From Oleispira sp963933055 (GTDB lineage Bacteria; Pseudomonadota; Gammaproteobacteria; Pseudomonadales; Oceanobacteraceae), in NCBI GenBank assembly GCA_963933055.1, contig CAWVSY010000005.1:1-64000 (forward strand): a stretch of 64,000 nt of DNA, written 5' to 3'. Below, one piece after another: positions 43,198 through 52,276 of the stretch. Both the position numbers and the translations under genes were made by a program. Under the pieces are notes generated by a model. The model was not told the origin of the DNA and ran no database searches. It saw only the letters and a list, made by a program, of their open reading frames with translations. Positions within the stretch are counted from its first letter, which is position 1. Every line of letters starts with the position of its first letter.

Positions 43198-43286
43198 AAT
43201 AAGATATCTAAAGTTTAGAACAGTTCAGAAAATAGGTTAAGTAAATTAAAGCTATCTAGCCGATGGATTGTTTCTATGAGCTAGCA

Positions 43287-43823
43287 CTATTTATAAAGCG
43301 TTGCTCTTAAATCAACCCGGCCATTTTTCTCGCTACGCTCGATACTAATCTGCTTAACATTAATGCCATGTTCACGAGTAAGCGTTTCTAACCAGCGCGC
43401 CGCATTATCAAACGATACATCATCTAGCCATATCCGCAGATTTTCGTTATCAGGCTCAAAGCGCTTAAGGTTAATTTGAGCGATTTTTGCTTGTTCTGTA
43501 ATAAGGGCAAGTATCGGTTTGCTGCTACTGCTATTACTGACTCGGCCTTGAAATTTATGAGCGTTTTTTGCTAGCTGCTCATAAATAGCAATGGATTTAT
43601 CCAGTTTTTTCTCATGTAGCGACTGCTTGCTGTAAAACGGCTGAACAAATACTATCAGTATTAAACAAATACCAATAAAGCCGCTTAAGGCAATTAAAAC
43701 TTTTTGATCACGCTCACTTTGTCGTAAGTACCATTGTTTACTTGCTGAAAATGCCGGTAACTTTTCCGCGCGCGCGAGTAATATTTGCCATTTTTGTTGA
43801 GCTTTAAGTGCTTGTTTTTTCAT
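43287..43823 (-). CDS. gspM: Type II secretion protein GspM
   Basis: 178-residue bitopic inner-membrane protein of the T2SS platform. A cytoplasmic N-terminus is followed by one membrane helix (DQKVLIALSGFIGICLILIVFVQPF, about residues 40-64) and a periplasmic ferredoxin-like domain. Family conservation is weak, so the call rests on size, topology and place after gspL, with a 4-base overlap. GspM binds GspL and stabilises it. It is the last gene of the operon; gspN is absent. Confidence 0.85.
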   Translation of the reverse strand: MKKQALKAQQKWQILLARAEKLPAFSASKQWYLRQSERDQKVLIALSGFIGICLILIVFVQPFYSKQSLHEKKLDKSIAIYEQLAKNAHKFQGRVSNSSSSKPILALITEQAKIAQINLKRFEPDNENLRIWLDDVSFDNAARWLETLTREHGINVKQISIERSEKNGRVDLRATLYK

Positions 43824-45052
43824 GATTGGCCACCGATTCTGATACGACCTTTCACTTTGTCATTGTCATTGGTTGCAGAGGCAATCTCAACGCTCAGGTT
43901 GTTTGCTTCCATAGCGGATTTAAACTCTTGAATATCGGCAATGGTTTTTGCGGTTAGATCAATTACCAATAAGTTTTGTCGGTCATTAAATCTCAGACTT
44001 TGCCATTCAATTTGATTTTTTTGATTGGTTTTCTGAAAAATACGACTGGTTTCATGGAGTAACATCATAAAGCCCGCCGTATTCGTATCGCTACCCTCTT
44101 TTATTTTAGAGCGTATTTGACGCTCTAGAAAGCGAATGCGCTCCCCTGGAAAGAGTTGTTTATAAAGACTGGTCGTCGCTGTATGAACTTGTTTTTCTTG
44201 TTCGATCAGTTGGTTATTTTGCAGCGTTGTTTGTGTAAAAGAAAACAGTGCCCAGCAAGCCGCTAATACTGCAATAGGTTTCCACCACGCGGCAGGCTTA
44301 TCAACTTTAATTTCTGTTGCTTTAAATTGATCGGTTAATAAATCTTTATTGTCTTTATCGAGCGCTTTGTCACGTATGCTTGCGAAACCACCGTGCAATA
44401 CATCAGTACTTTTAAAGACATGATTGAAACTGGTCTCAATTTGCATTTTAAGTAAATTGGCAGAGTCTAAGTTCTTATCAATAATGGTTAGCCGTTCAAC
44501 CGATGTTTCTTCACCTAGCTGCGCGCTGATGGACTCAAGGTAGGCGCTGAGTGCTGATTGGTGAACCTTGGCTTCGGTTACTTCTGGAATATTAATGAAC
44601 CAATAATCATGGTTGTGCAATAAGCCGTTAGCGGGTGCCAGGCTTGTCTCCGGTATTAATTGGCGCAGCTGGATATGATGCAGTGCGCATGCTTCAAGTA
44701 GGCGCTCTAGAATATCTTTTTTTGCACAATATATTTGATGCGTGTATTTGCCTACCTTTGCCGTATTAACAATATGGTAGTGGCTGACGTCTTCAATAAA
44801 GCTTTCTTCGAGAGCAAAAGGCAGTGCTTTATTCAAATGGCGAGGCTGAACCCCTGGCAAGGTAAGCCAGCGACAAACGTAGTTTTCACCACTTAAGATA
44901 AAGCGATAGGCCGATAGATCGCTTTGACTAGAAGCCCATTCATCGAACGGTAGCCATTGCGGGGCTTCTGTTGCTGTCTCGTTATTTTGTTCAAGCTCGG
45001 CAACAAACCATGTTTCTAATTCGACGTTCCATCGAATATTTACTGTTTCCAT
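43820..45052 (-). CDS. gspL: Type II secretion protein GspL
   Basis: 410-residue inner-membrane protein. The large cytoplasmic N-terminal part is actin-like (LNKALPFALEESFIEDVSHYHIV), a single helix follows at about 257-277 (WKPIAVLAACWALFSFTQTT), and a periplasmic domain ends in RIRIGGQS. In the machine it recruits the GspE ATPase to the membrane and binds GspM and GspF. Position between gspK and gspM is canonical. Confidence 0.9.
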   Translation of the reverse strand: METVNIRWNVELETWFVAELEQNNETATEAPQWLPFDEWASSQSDLSAYRFILSGENYVCRWLTLPGVQPRHLNKALPFALEESFIEDVSHYHIVNTAKVGKYTHQIYCAKKDILERLLEACALHHIQLRQLIPETSLAPANGLLHNHDYWFINIPEVTEAKVHQSALSAYLESISAQLGEETSVERLTIIDKNLDSANLLKMQIETSFNHVFKSTDVLHGGFASIRDKALDKDNKDLLTDQFKATEIKVDKPAAWWKPIAVLAACWALFSFTQTTLQNNQLIEQEKQVHTATTSLYKQLFPGERIRFLERQIRSKIKEGSDTNTAGFMMLLHETSRIFQKTNQKNQIEWQSLRFNDRQNLLVIDLTAKTIADIQEFKSAMEANNLSVEIASATNDNDKVKGRIRIGGQS

Positions 45053-45061
45053 TTTATTAGC

Positions 45062-46141
45062 CTAAGGATTACTGCCGTTATTAGCACGACTTTGATTGCC
45101 ATTATTAGAATTGTTGGTACTGCTTGTTGCAGGGACTCTTGCTTCTGTTCGAGAAAAATCTCGGTAATAGGTGCGCATTTTACCCGTTTCAGCATTTCGG
45201 TATAGCAGCATTTCGATGGTAGCGATGCGATCTGCGAGCTCTACTTTAGCAAATACTTCAAAATATTCAGAGTTTACACTGAAATCAGTTTTATCCCAGA
45301 CGACCTTCTGATTTTTGCCGTCCTGATTTTGGTCACCTTGATTAGAATCTTGTTTGGTAAAAGGCTCAATTTCTTGAAGTGCCCAAAATTCATCAACGTC
45401 TTGAAAGCCTTTTTCCCCTCTTGCGGAAATCACTTTGTCGGCTTCTTCAATCGATAAGTTATTTGAAAGGGTCGACAGCACAATATTGCTCGCGGTATTC
45501 ACATTTAATGTTGCCGTAATTGGCAGTGTGCTGATATAAGGCATTAACAGTCGATAGCTATCGGCATCAACCAGCGCGACTAATAGCAGCTCTGATGGGT
45601 GTTTGAATAAATTGTAACTGGAGCGATAAGGTACTTCCGCGGATAAGTATTCATCATCACTCTGGCTGTCTTTGTCCATAAATTTTGCCGTATTCATCGC
45701 AATACCTTCATCAAGCCCCAGCTCGGCTAATAAATTTCTAAAGCGTTGCAGTTGAACGTCTTTATTGCTGGCGGAAGGATGCAGGCTATTGAGGTTGAAG
45801 CGTGCTTGCGCATCGAATATTTTAATATGCGCTAACCCTGGGGTTAGCGGGTATGTGTGCTCCTTTGCCCACTCTTCTAAAAGATGGTCAACGGTTTTAT
45901 TATCTTCAAAATCTAGCTGTAAGCCGGTTCTTACGGCATATTCAATTCCTGTTGAGTAAGCCCGTGCTTGTTGCAAGGCTTGTAGGTTTCCACTACGTTG
46001 AATATCCAAACTTTGGCGTTCAATCATTGAGCCTGCAAGCACGGCCACAATGGCAAAGATGAGTAGCACTGAAATAAGCGCTAAGCCTTGCTGATGCTTT
46101 GGCGACGGTAAACTGTATGAGTTGGAGTATTTATTGATCAT
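45062..46141 (-). CDS. gspK: Minor pseudopilin GspK
   Basis: 359-residue minor pseudopilin. The type III signal is QQGLALISVLLIFAIVAVLAGSM: a short basic leader with cleavage after Gly and a hydrophobic helix. A large globular domain follows, including FNLNSLHPSASN and LNVNTASNIVLSTLS, both typical of GspK. It sits at the pseudopilus tip with GspI and GspJ. Its start overlaps gspJ by 11 bases. The C-terminus ends in a Ser/Asn-rich tail. Confidence 0.92.
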   Translation of the reverse strand: MINKYSNSYSLPSPKHQQGLALISVLLIFAIVAVLAGSMIERQSLDIQRSGNLQALQQARAYSTGIEYAVRTGLQLDFEDNKTVDHLLEEWAKEHTYPLTPGLAHIKIFDAQARFNLNSLHPSASNKDVQLQRFRNLLAELGLDEGIAMNTAKFMDKDSQSDDEYLSAEVPYRSSYNLFKHPSELLLVALVDADSYRLLMPYISTLPITATLNVNTASNIVLSTLSNNLSIEEADKVISARGEKGFQDVDEFWALQEIEPFTKQDSNQGDQNQDGKNQKVVWDKTDFSVNSEYFEVFAKVELADRIATIEMLLYRNAETGKMRTYYRDFSRTEARVPATSSTNNSNNGNQSRANNGSNP

Positions 46142-46865
46142 CGTAAGCCAGCAACCATAAACGTTCTATCTGGCCTATTTCAGGCAATGTGATGCGCCAG
46201 CGCATCGCCGTAGGTATTTCTTTGGTATCCCCTGTCTGTAGGTTTGGCCATTGGGTATACCAATTTCGTTCCGGTGTTGTTTTACTTTCCTGATCCACCG
46301 GGGTTTGGGTCGTCGCTAATAATTCAATTTCTATGTCTTCTACGAGATCCAATAGGATTTGAGTTTTGGCTTCCGTTTCACTTGCACGGTCAAGCATAGG
46401 CCAGAAAAAGCGAATTAGGCAGGAGCCTTCCGGTGCTAATTTCCCCCAGCTTTCTAAGCGCAGTTTAGCCGCTTCACATTCTTCATCGTTAATATCGAAA
46501 ATCTGAAAAGCCACTCGTTGAATTTCTGCTCGAGGGTCGTCGTTAATTGGGCTGTTTCGCCAACCGAGTCGAGACCATTGGGCAAGGTAATCACTATCAT
46601 CCAGAATGATGGCGGCTTGGTCATCGCCATATTGGTCTCTGATGCCGCGATTAATGATTTGCTCAACATCGCGACTAATAAACTGGTTAAACCGTTGTAA
46701 TGTAACCAGCTGCTCTGAACGTTTATCGGTAACATTTTTTGTTTCGATGATGTTGCTAAGCAAGTTCGTTGATGCCACACCAATTAATGCAGTGATTGAT
46801 ATTGCAATCATCACTTCAAGTAAAGTGAAACCTTGTTGCTTTATTTTATGAAAAGGCACAAACAT
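46131..46865 (-). CDS. gspJ: Minor pseudopilin GspJ
   Basis: 244-residue pseudopilin with leader KIKQQGFTLLEVMIAISITALIG; cleavage is expected before Phe. The body contains FNQFISRDVEQIINRGIRD, the conserved GspJ block, and GWRNSP. It joins the GspI-J-K tip complex. It overlaps gspI by one base. Confidence 0.92.
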   Translation of the reverse strand: MFVPFHKIKQQGFTLLEVMIAISITALIGVASTNLLSNIIETKNVTDKRSEQLVTLQRFNQFISRDVEQIINRGIRDQYGDDQAAIILDDSDYLAQWSRLGWRNSPINDDPRAEIQRVAFQIFDINDEECEAAKLRLESWGKLAPEGSCLIRFFWPMLDRASETEAKTQILLDLVEDIEIELLATTQTPVDQESKTTPERNWYTQWPNLQTGDTKEIPTAMRWRITLPEIGQIERLWLLAYDDQ

Positions 46866-47284
46866 TAATACTTCCCCATAAAGCCTGTTAGGTTGACCAG
46901 GGGATTTTCTTTATCAATATTTTTAGCCACTTTAATTTCGATGCGACGAAAGTTAGGTAATTGCGTTTCTTCTACCTTGGTCGTAATGTGCCATTCGCGC
47001 CCTGCCATTTCTTCAGTGTCTTTTGTTTGCGCGGTCGCGGGAAATCCTGCAAGCTTGAGTTTATTGAGGCGATTTTCTGCGACAAAAGATGCGAGGGTTT
47101 TTTCTTCTAAATATAGTGTTGTATCGGCATTTTGGCTGGCGGTTCGGCTTATTGCTGCGGCCATCACGGCGAAGATCGATAGCGCGATCATGACTTCAAT
47201 GAGGGTAAAGCCGAATGACGCAGATCGAGATGGGTGTGTGTTTATAGGTATTGGCTGCGATACGTTATTGTTCATATTGATCAA
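46865..47284 (-). CDS. gspI: Minor pseudopilin GspI
   Basis: 139-residue pseudopilin: SFGFTLIEVMIALSIFAVMAAAI is the signal and helix, then LEEKTLASFVAENRLN, typical of GspI, and a short globular domain with REWHITTKVEET. The leader is long (about 25 residues before FTLIEV); ATG at 47275 would shorten it slightly. The start overlaps gspH. GspI nucleates the tip with J and K. Confidence 0.9.
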   Translation of the reverse strand: MINMNNNVSQPIPINTHPSRSASFGFTLIEVMIALSIFAVMAAAISRTASQNADTTLYLEEKTLASFVAENRLNKLKLAGFPATAQTKDTEEMAGREWHITTKVEETQLPNFRRIEIKVAKNIDKENPLVNLTGFMGKY

Positions 47285-47855
47285 CTTTCATGACAAAGCG
47301 GCTGAAACCATCACCGGTAATAATAATGCTGAAAGATTCGTCGTTAAGGTGCTCAATTACAAGCTTAAAGGGGCTATATTCATCGGATGATAAAAAAAGT
47401 AAAGCAGGCTTTGCGCCCTCTTCATCATCAATGAGTTCTGCGAAATCAACCAACTTATCTTCAATGAATAAACTCATGGCTAAATACTCAGGAAGTTCAA
47501 TTTGTTGCTTTAAGCTTCCTTGATAAGCCGCCCACGGGTTTTTCTTTAAGCGGGCAAGCTCTTCTTTTTCTTTGCCATCAATCTGGGTCGCGCTATTGAT
47601 ATCAATGTAGGTCAATAGTTGAGTGATTTGCTCATCCATTGCTAAGCCAAGGTCTAGATTCTGAAAAACGGCTTCGTTGCGATAAGCATCTAACTGCGCC
47701 ATGAAGCGCAACCCTTGCTGTTGTGCTTCATGCTTTTGTTCGTTGCCCCCAGTACTTAGGGTAGCCATACCCAGCATGAGGCCGATAATGGTTAATACCA
47801 CCATGATCTCAAGTAAGGTAAAGCCCTGCTGTTTTCTTGGGAGCGGAGTTTTCAT
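47265..47855 (-). CDS. gspH: Minor pseudopilin GspH
   Basis: 196-residue pseudopilin with leader RKQQGFTLLEIMVVLTIIGLMLGMATLS. The remaining domain is only weakly conserved, as usual for GspH. It is coupled to gspG by a one-base stop/start overlap. GspH is thought to link the tip complex to the major pseudopilin shaft. Confidence 0.9.
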   Translation of the reverse strand: MKTPLPRKQQGFTLLEIMVVLTIIGLMLGMATLSTGGNEQKHEAQQQGLRFMAQLDAYRNEAVFQNLDLGLAMDEQITQLLTYIDINSATQIDGKEKEELARLKKNPWAAYQGSLKQQIELPEYLAMSLFIEDKLVDFAELIDDEEGAKPALLFLSSDEYSPFKLVIEHLNDESFSIIITGDGFSRFVMKVDQYEQ

Positions 47856-48313
47856 TAATCGTTACTGCTGATGTCACCAAGCTCTTCTTCACCACCTTCT
47901 TGGCCATCGGCCCCTAGTGATAGAATTTCGTAAGAGCCCGACTCATAGAAGTAAATAAATTCATTGCCCCATGCATCGGTCGGTAACTTGCTGCCTTTTA
48001 GGTAACCACCGGATTTCCAGTTTTTAGGTTCTGGGCTACCGCTTGGTTTTTCGATCAGTGCTTCAAGGCCCTGCTCAGTTGTTGGATAGGTATAGTTGTC
48101 TAATTTATAAAGATCGAGGGAGTTTTCAATGAGTTTAATCTGACTCTTGGTTGTCTTAATGCGAGCTTCACCTGCGTTGCCAATAACATTTGAGGCAACC
48201 AATGCTAGCATGCCGCCAATAATGGCCAGTACTACCATGACTTCGATTAGAGTGAAGCCCGCTTGCTTATTTAGCGGATTAGCATTTGCAATTTTCTTGT
48301 TTAGTTGACGCAT
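47855..48313 (-). CDS. gspG: Major pseudopilin GspG
   Basis: 152-residue major pseudopilin. NKQAGFTLIEVMVVLAIIGGMLALVASNV is the leader and helix. LYKLDNYTYPTTEQGLEALI and LPTDAWGNEFIY are the strongest GspG signatures, with the C-terminal acidic LGADGQEGGEEE supplying the calcium site. It assembles the pseudopilus that pushes substrates through the outer-membrane secretin. A dedicated prepilin peptidase is needed but is not in the window. Confidence 0.96.
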   Translation of the reverse strand: MRQLNKKIANANPLNKQAGFTLIEVMVVLAIIGGMLALVASNVIGNAGEARIKTTKSQIKLIENSLDLYKLDNYTYPTTEQGLEALIEKPSGSPEPKNWKSGGYLKGSKLPTDAWGNEFIYFYESGSYEILSLGADGQEGGEEELGDISSND

Positions 48314-48375
48314 TTTTAGTCCTATTTCCTTTCTAGTTAACGAGATCTATTTAATATTTTAAAAACGTATGAATG

Positions 48376-49596
48376 TTATTGAACCATGTTCTGCAGTTCT
48401 AAAATCGGCAGCATGATTGCAGCAACAATCATAGCCACCATTCCGCCCATAACCAATAGCATCATAGGCTCAAACATTTTCACCAAAGCTTCAATGGTTG
48501 CTTCTAATGAGGCTTGTTGTTGTGCAGAGGTGCGCGCTAGCATGTCATCCAGCTCGCCACTGCTCTCGCCACTGGCAATCATGTGCAGCATCATGGGAGA
48601 AAAATCCCCTGTTGCGGTCAGCGCCTTGCTTAGGCTTCCCCCTTCGCTTACCGATACCGTTGCCTCTTTGACACCTGCTTGAATGGGTAAGTTCTCCACC
48701 ACTTTGGCGGCAATGCGCATCGCTTCTACTAAAGGAACGCCCGAGCTGGTAAGAATGGCGAGCGTACTAATATAACGTGCGGTATTGGCACTTTTGGTAA
48801 AACCACTAATACCTGGGGCGTTTAACAAAAATAAATGATAACGGTATTTGAACTTTGGATTGCGTAATGCGTAGGTAAAGCTGGCGATCAGCAATGCTAA
48901 GAAGATGGCTATAAAAATACCATAGTCGGTAATTAGATGACTCAGGTCTAGCATCGCTTGAGTTAAACCTGGCAGTTCTTGGCCGTTGCGCACAAATACT
49001 TCAACAATGTCGGGAACAACGTAAGTCAGTAGACCAATAACAATCCCTAAGGCCACTACTCCAAGAATAATTGGATACATGGCTGCCAGTTTGATTTTGG
49101 TATGAGCCGCTTGCTGGGCTTCGGTATAATCTGCGAGTTTATTCAAAACGCCATCAAGATGACCTGCGTGTTCGCCTGCACTAACGGTTGCACGATATAG
49201 GTGAGGAAAGGCTCGGGGAAATTCTTTTAGCGCGTTTGCAAGTGTATGGCCTTCAAGCACCTTGGCTCGAATAGAGAGCACCATGCTTTTGACGGTTTGC
49301 TTTTCGCTTTGCTCGGAAACGGCTCTTAACGCTTCATCAATCGGTAAACCCGCGGCAATCAAGGTTGCTAGTTGGCGAGTGATTAATGCCAAATCAGGAA
49401 CGCTTAGCGAGGGCCCACGTGCGAATAAAGAAAAGCCCGTGCGTTTTGCCTGCTTTTCATTACTTGTTTCTACCGATAATGGCATCCAGCCTTTGTCTCG
49501 AAGCTGTTGACGGACTTGGCGCGAGCTATCCGCTTCCAATACCCCCTTGTGTTGCTTGCCTTTATTATCTAATGCCTGATATTCGAATGCTGCCAT
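48376..49596 (-). CDS. gspF: Type II secretion inner-membrane platform protein GspF
   Basis: 406-residue polytopic inner-membrane protein with two repeated GspF domains and three membrane segments. AFEYQALDNKGKQHKGVLEADS is the usual start. LPIDEALRAVSEQSE and SGVPLVEAMRIAAKVVEN head the two repeats, with SAGEHAGHLDGVLNKLADY and ASGESSGELDDMLARTS the matching helices. The terminal FEPMMLLVMGGMVAMIVAAIMLPILELQNMV is canonical. It lies between gspE (15 bases) and gspG. Confidence 0.96.
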   Translation of the reverse strand: MAAFEYQALDNKGKQHKGVLEADSSRQVRQQLRDKGWMPLSVETSNEKQAKRTGFSLFARGPSLSVPDLALITRQLATLIAAGLPIDEALRAVSEQSEKQTVKSMVLSIRAKVLEGHTLANALKEFPRAFPHLYRATVSAGEHAGHLDGVLNKLADYTEAQQAAHTKIKLAAMYPIILGVVALGIVIGLLTYVVPDIVEVFVRNGQELPGLTQAMLDLSHLITDYGIFIAIFLALLIASFTYALRNPKFKYRYHLFLLNAPGISGFTKSANTARYISTLAILTSSGVPLVEAMRIAAKVVENLPIQAGVKEATVSVSEGGSLSKALTATGDFSPMMLHMIASGESSGELDDMLARTSAQQQASLEATIEALVKMFEPMMLLVMGGMVAMIVAAIMLPILELQNMVQ

Positions 49597-49611
49597 AGCT
49601 ATTTACAGGCC

Positions 49612-51159
49612 TTAGCCTTTCGCCACCCTTAATAGTTCTTCAATGGTCGTGGTGCCCTGCAATACTTTGCGGATACCATCTTGTTGAATCGATGTGCACT
49701 GAGTACGAGCGTGAGCTTCAAGCTCCTGTTCACCGGCGCGATCATGAATCAATGTTTTCATTTTCTCATCGATCAAAACGACTTCATAAATACCTTGTCG
49801 TCCACGATACCCTAACTGGTTACATTTATCGCAACCCTGGGCATGAAAAATAGTCGGGGGGTTCTGAATATCCGCTTCAAGTAAAGCGCACTCTGTTTCA
49901 TTGGCGATGCTTGCTTGCTTACACTCGTTACATAATACACGCACCAAACGCTGAGCTAAGACACCGACTAAACTTGAAGACAGTAAAAACGGTTCAACGC
50001 CCATATCTTGTAATCGAGTGACCGCGCCAACAGCGGTATTGGTGTGCAGTGTTGATAAAACCATGTGACCTGTTAAGGAGGCTTGAATGGCAATTTCAAC
50101 GGTTTCTAAATCTCGAATCTCACCAATCATCACAACATCAGGATCTTGTCGCAGAATGGCCCGTAAGCCTTTCGCAAAGGTCATTTCAACCTTAGTATTC
50201 ACCTGCGTTTGCCCAACACCCGCGAGGCTGTATTCAATCGGGTCTTCAACGGTCAATATGTTTCGGCTACTATCGTTAAGCTCACTCAACGAGGCGTATA
50301 AGGTCGTGGTTTTACCCGAGCCAGTAGGTCCGGTAACCAGAATAATGCCGTGAGGTCTTTGAATGGCCGAAAGTAAATTATTAAGATCGGCATTGGCCAT
50401 TGCTAGTTGGCGAACGTTCAAACGCCCTGCTTGCTTGTCTAACAAGCGCATTACAATGCGCTCGCCATGGCTTGATGGCATGGTAGAAACACGCACATCG
50501 ACTTCGCGACCACCGATGCGCAAAGCAATTCGACCATCTTGTGGAACACGCTTTTCTGCGATATCCAGCTTGGCCATGACTTTAATGCGAGAAATTAATA
50601 ACGGCGCTAAGGCGCGCTTTGGCTGCACAACTTCACGCAAGACACCATCAACACGAAAACGAACGACAAGACGTTTCTCATAAGTCTCAATATGAATATC
50701 GGATGCGTTATCTTTAACGGCTTCGGTCAATAAAGCGTTAATAAGGCGAATAATCGGAGCATCATCTTCTTGCTCTAATAAATCTTCTGTTTCAGGCACT
50801 GAATCCGCCAAGCTGGCTAGATCCATCTCGTCGCCTAAGCCTTCGACCATTCCCATCGCTTCAGATGAATCGGTTTGATATACCTGACCGAGAATACGTT
50901 CAAAGTCGCTATCGGAAACTGCTTCTAATATGTAATGGTTGCCAAGAAAACGCTGAACTTCCAACAGCACATGAGGCAGTAAGCCCTCTTTATGCGCTGC
51001 CACAAAGCCCGTAGGTCGATTCTCTAAAACAATGCCAAAGCGTTTCGCGAAAGAGAACGGCAGGCGAGGAATTACGAGAGATGTTTGCACGTCAGCTTGC
51101 ACATTAATTTGCTCAAGGTCGGCGCTATTAGGAATGTCTTGTTCAAGCGTTTCTTGCAT
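49612..51159 (-). CDS. gspE: Type II secretion ATPase GspE
   Basis: 515-residue cytoplasmic hexameric ATPase that powers pseudopilus assembly. Walker A GPTGSGKTT is at 277-285, Asp box ILTVEDPIEY at 301-310, Walker B RQDPDVVMIGEIRDLET and the His box LTGHMVLSTLHTN follow. The zinc module has Cys410, Cys413, Cys443 and Cys446 (LCNECKQ, GCDKCNQLGYRGR). It is the first gene of the operon; a 187-base gap with the etfA terminator precedes it. Confidence 0.96.
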   Translation of the reverse strand: MQETLEQDIPNSADLEQINVQADVQTSLVIPRLPFSFAKRFGIVLENRPTGFVAAHKEGLLPHVLLEVQRFLGNHYILEAVSDSDFERILGQVYQTDSSEAMGMVEGLGDEMDLASLADSVPETEDLLEQEDDAPIIRLINALLTEAVKDNASDIHIETYEKRLVVRFRVDGVLREVVQPKRALAPLLISRIKVMAKLDIAEKRVPQDGRIALRIGGREVDVRVSTMPSSHGERIVMRLLDKQAGRLNVRQLAMANADLNNLLSAIQRPHGIILVTGPTGSGKTTTLYASLSELNDSSRNILTVEDPIEYSLAGVGQTQVNTKVEMTFAKGLRAILRQDPDVVMIGEIRDLETVEIAIQASLTGHMVLSTLHTNTAVGAVTRLQDMGVEPFLLSSSLVGVLAQRLVRVLCNECKQASIANETECALLEADIQNPPTIFHAQGCDKCNQLGYRGRQGIYEVVLIDEKMKTLIHDRAGEQELEAHARTQCTSIQQDGIRKVLQGTTTIEELLRVAKG

Positions 51160-51292
51160 TATTATATCTTGTTGTTCTTTTGACGGTGTTGTTAAACAGC
51201 CGCACTGTGAATATTGGCTTTAAACTACCTTAACTGACGAAAATGACAAGAGTATTGCTGCGTATTTTAGCTGTTCTCGATAAATTGCAGGT

Positions 51293-51324
51293 AAAAAAAA
51301 ACCCAGCGAGGCTGGGCTTTTTTT
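51293..51324 (-). terminator. Terminator of etfBA
   Basis: CCCAGC (51302-51307) and GCTGGG (51311-51316) form the stem with a 3-base loop. Runs of A and T on either side make it usable in both directions; on the minus strand it ends etfBA before gspE. Confidence 0.9.
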
Positions 51325-51346
51325 GAGTTGATTATACTTTAAACGA

Positions 51347-52276
51347 TTAAAGTAATTTTTCCAACTCAGGAACCGCGTCAAACAAGTCAGCAACTAAACC
51401 GTAGTCAGCAACTTGGAAGATTGGCGCTTCTTCGTCTTTGTTGATCGCAACGATCACTTTAGACTCTTTCATACCCGCCAAATGCTGAATCGCACCTGAA
51501 ATACCAACAGCGATGTACAAAGAAGGTGCAACGATTTTACCCGTTTGGCCAACTTGCATATCGTTTGGTACGAAACCAGCATCAACAGCAGCACGAGATG
51601 CACCAACAGCAGCGCCGATTTTATCAGCAACCTTGTATAGGATCTCAAAGTTTTCGCCGTTACCCATACCGCGACCACCAGAGATAACAATCTCAGCAGC
51701 CGCAAGGTCAGGACGATCAGATTTTGCAAGCTCTTCGCTAACGAAAGCAGAGATTGCAGATTCTTTAACGATTGCCGTTGCTTCAACAGCGGCAGAACCA
51801 CCTTCAGCCGCAACAGGATCAAAACCAGTACCACGTACTGTGATCACTTTAACGCTATCAGAGCTTTGAACGGTTGCGATTGCGTTGCCCGCATAAATTG
51901 GGCGTACAAAGGTATCAGCGCTTTCAACAGCAACGATGTCAGAGATCATGTTCACATCAAGCAATGCAGCTGTGCGAGGCATGAAATCTTTACCTGTTGT
52001 CGTCGCAGCAGCAAGGATGTGGCTATAACCAGCACCCAGCTCAGCAACTAAATCACCCATAGATTCAGCGATCTGGTATTTGTAAGCCGCGTTGTCAGCA
52101 ACAACAACCTTGCTAACACCATCAATTTTTGCAGCAGCATCAGCCACTGCGGCACACGCTTCGCCAGCAACTAGAACTTCGATGTCGCCACCGATTTGTT
52201 TAGCAGCAGCAACAACGTTTAGAGTCGCAGCATTTAACGCAGCGTTATCATGTTCAGCGATTACTAAAATAGTCAT
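51347..52276 (-). CDS. etfA: Electron transfer flavoprotein alpha subunit
   Basis: 309-residue FAD-binding subunit of ETF, which collects electrons from acyl-CoA and other dehydrogenases. C-terminal FAD signature: VISGGRGMGNGENFEILYKVADKIGAAVGASRAAVDAG, then QVGQTGKIVAPSLYIAVGISGAIQHLAGM. The N-terminus ILVIAEHDNAALNAATLN is standard. It overlaps etfB by one base (TAATG). Confidence 0.97.
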   Translation of the reverse strand: MTILVIAEHDNAALNAATLNVVAAAKQIGGDIEVLVAGEACAAVADAAAKIDGVSKVVVADNAAYKYQIAESMGDLVAELGAGYSHILAAATTTGKDFMPRTAALLDVNMISDIVAVESADTFVRPIYAGNAIATVQSSDSVKVITVRGTGFDPVAAEGGSAAVEATAIVKESAISAFVSEELAKSDRPDLAAAEIVISGGRGMGNGENFEILYKVADKIGAAVGASRAAVDAGFVPNDMQVGQTGKIVAPSLYIAVGISGAIQHLAGMKESKVIVAINKDEEAPIFQVADYGLVADLFDAVPELEKLL

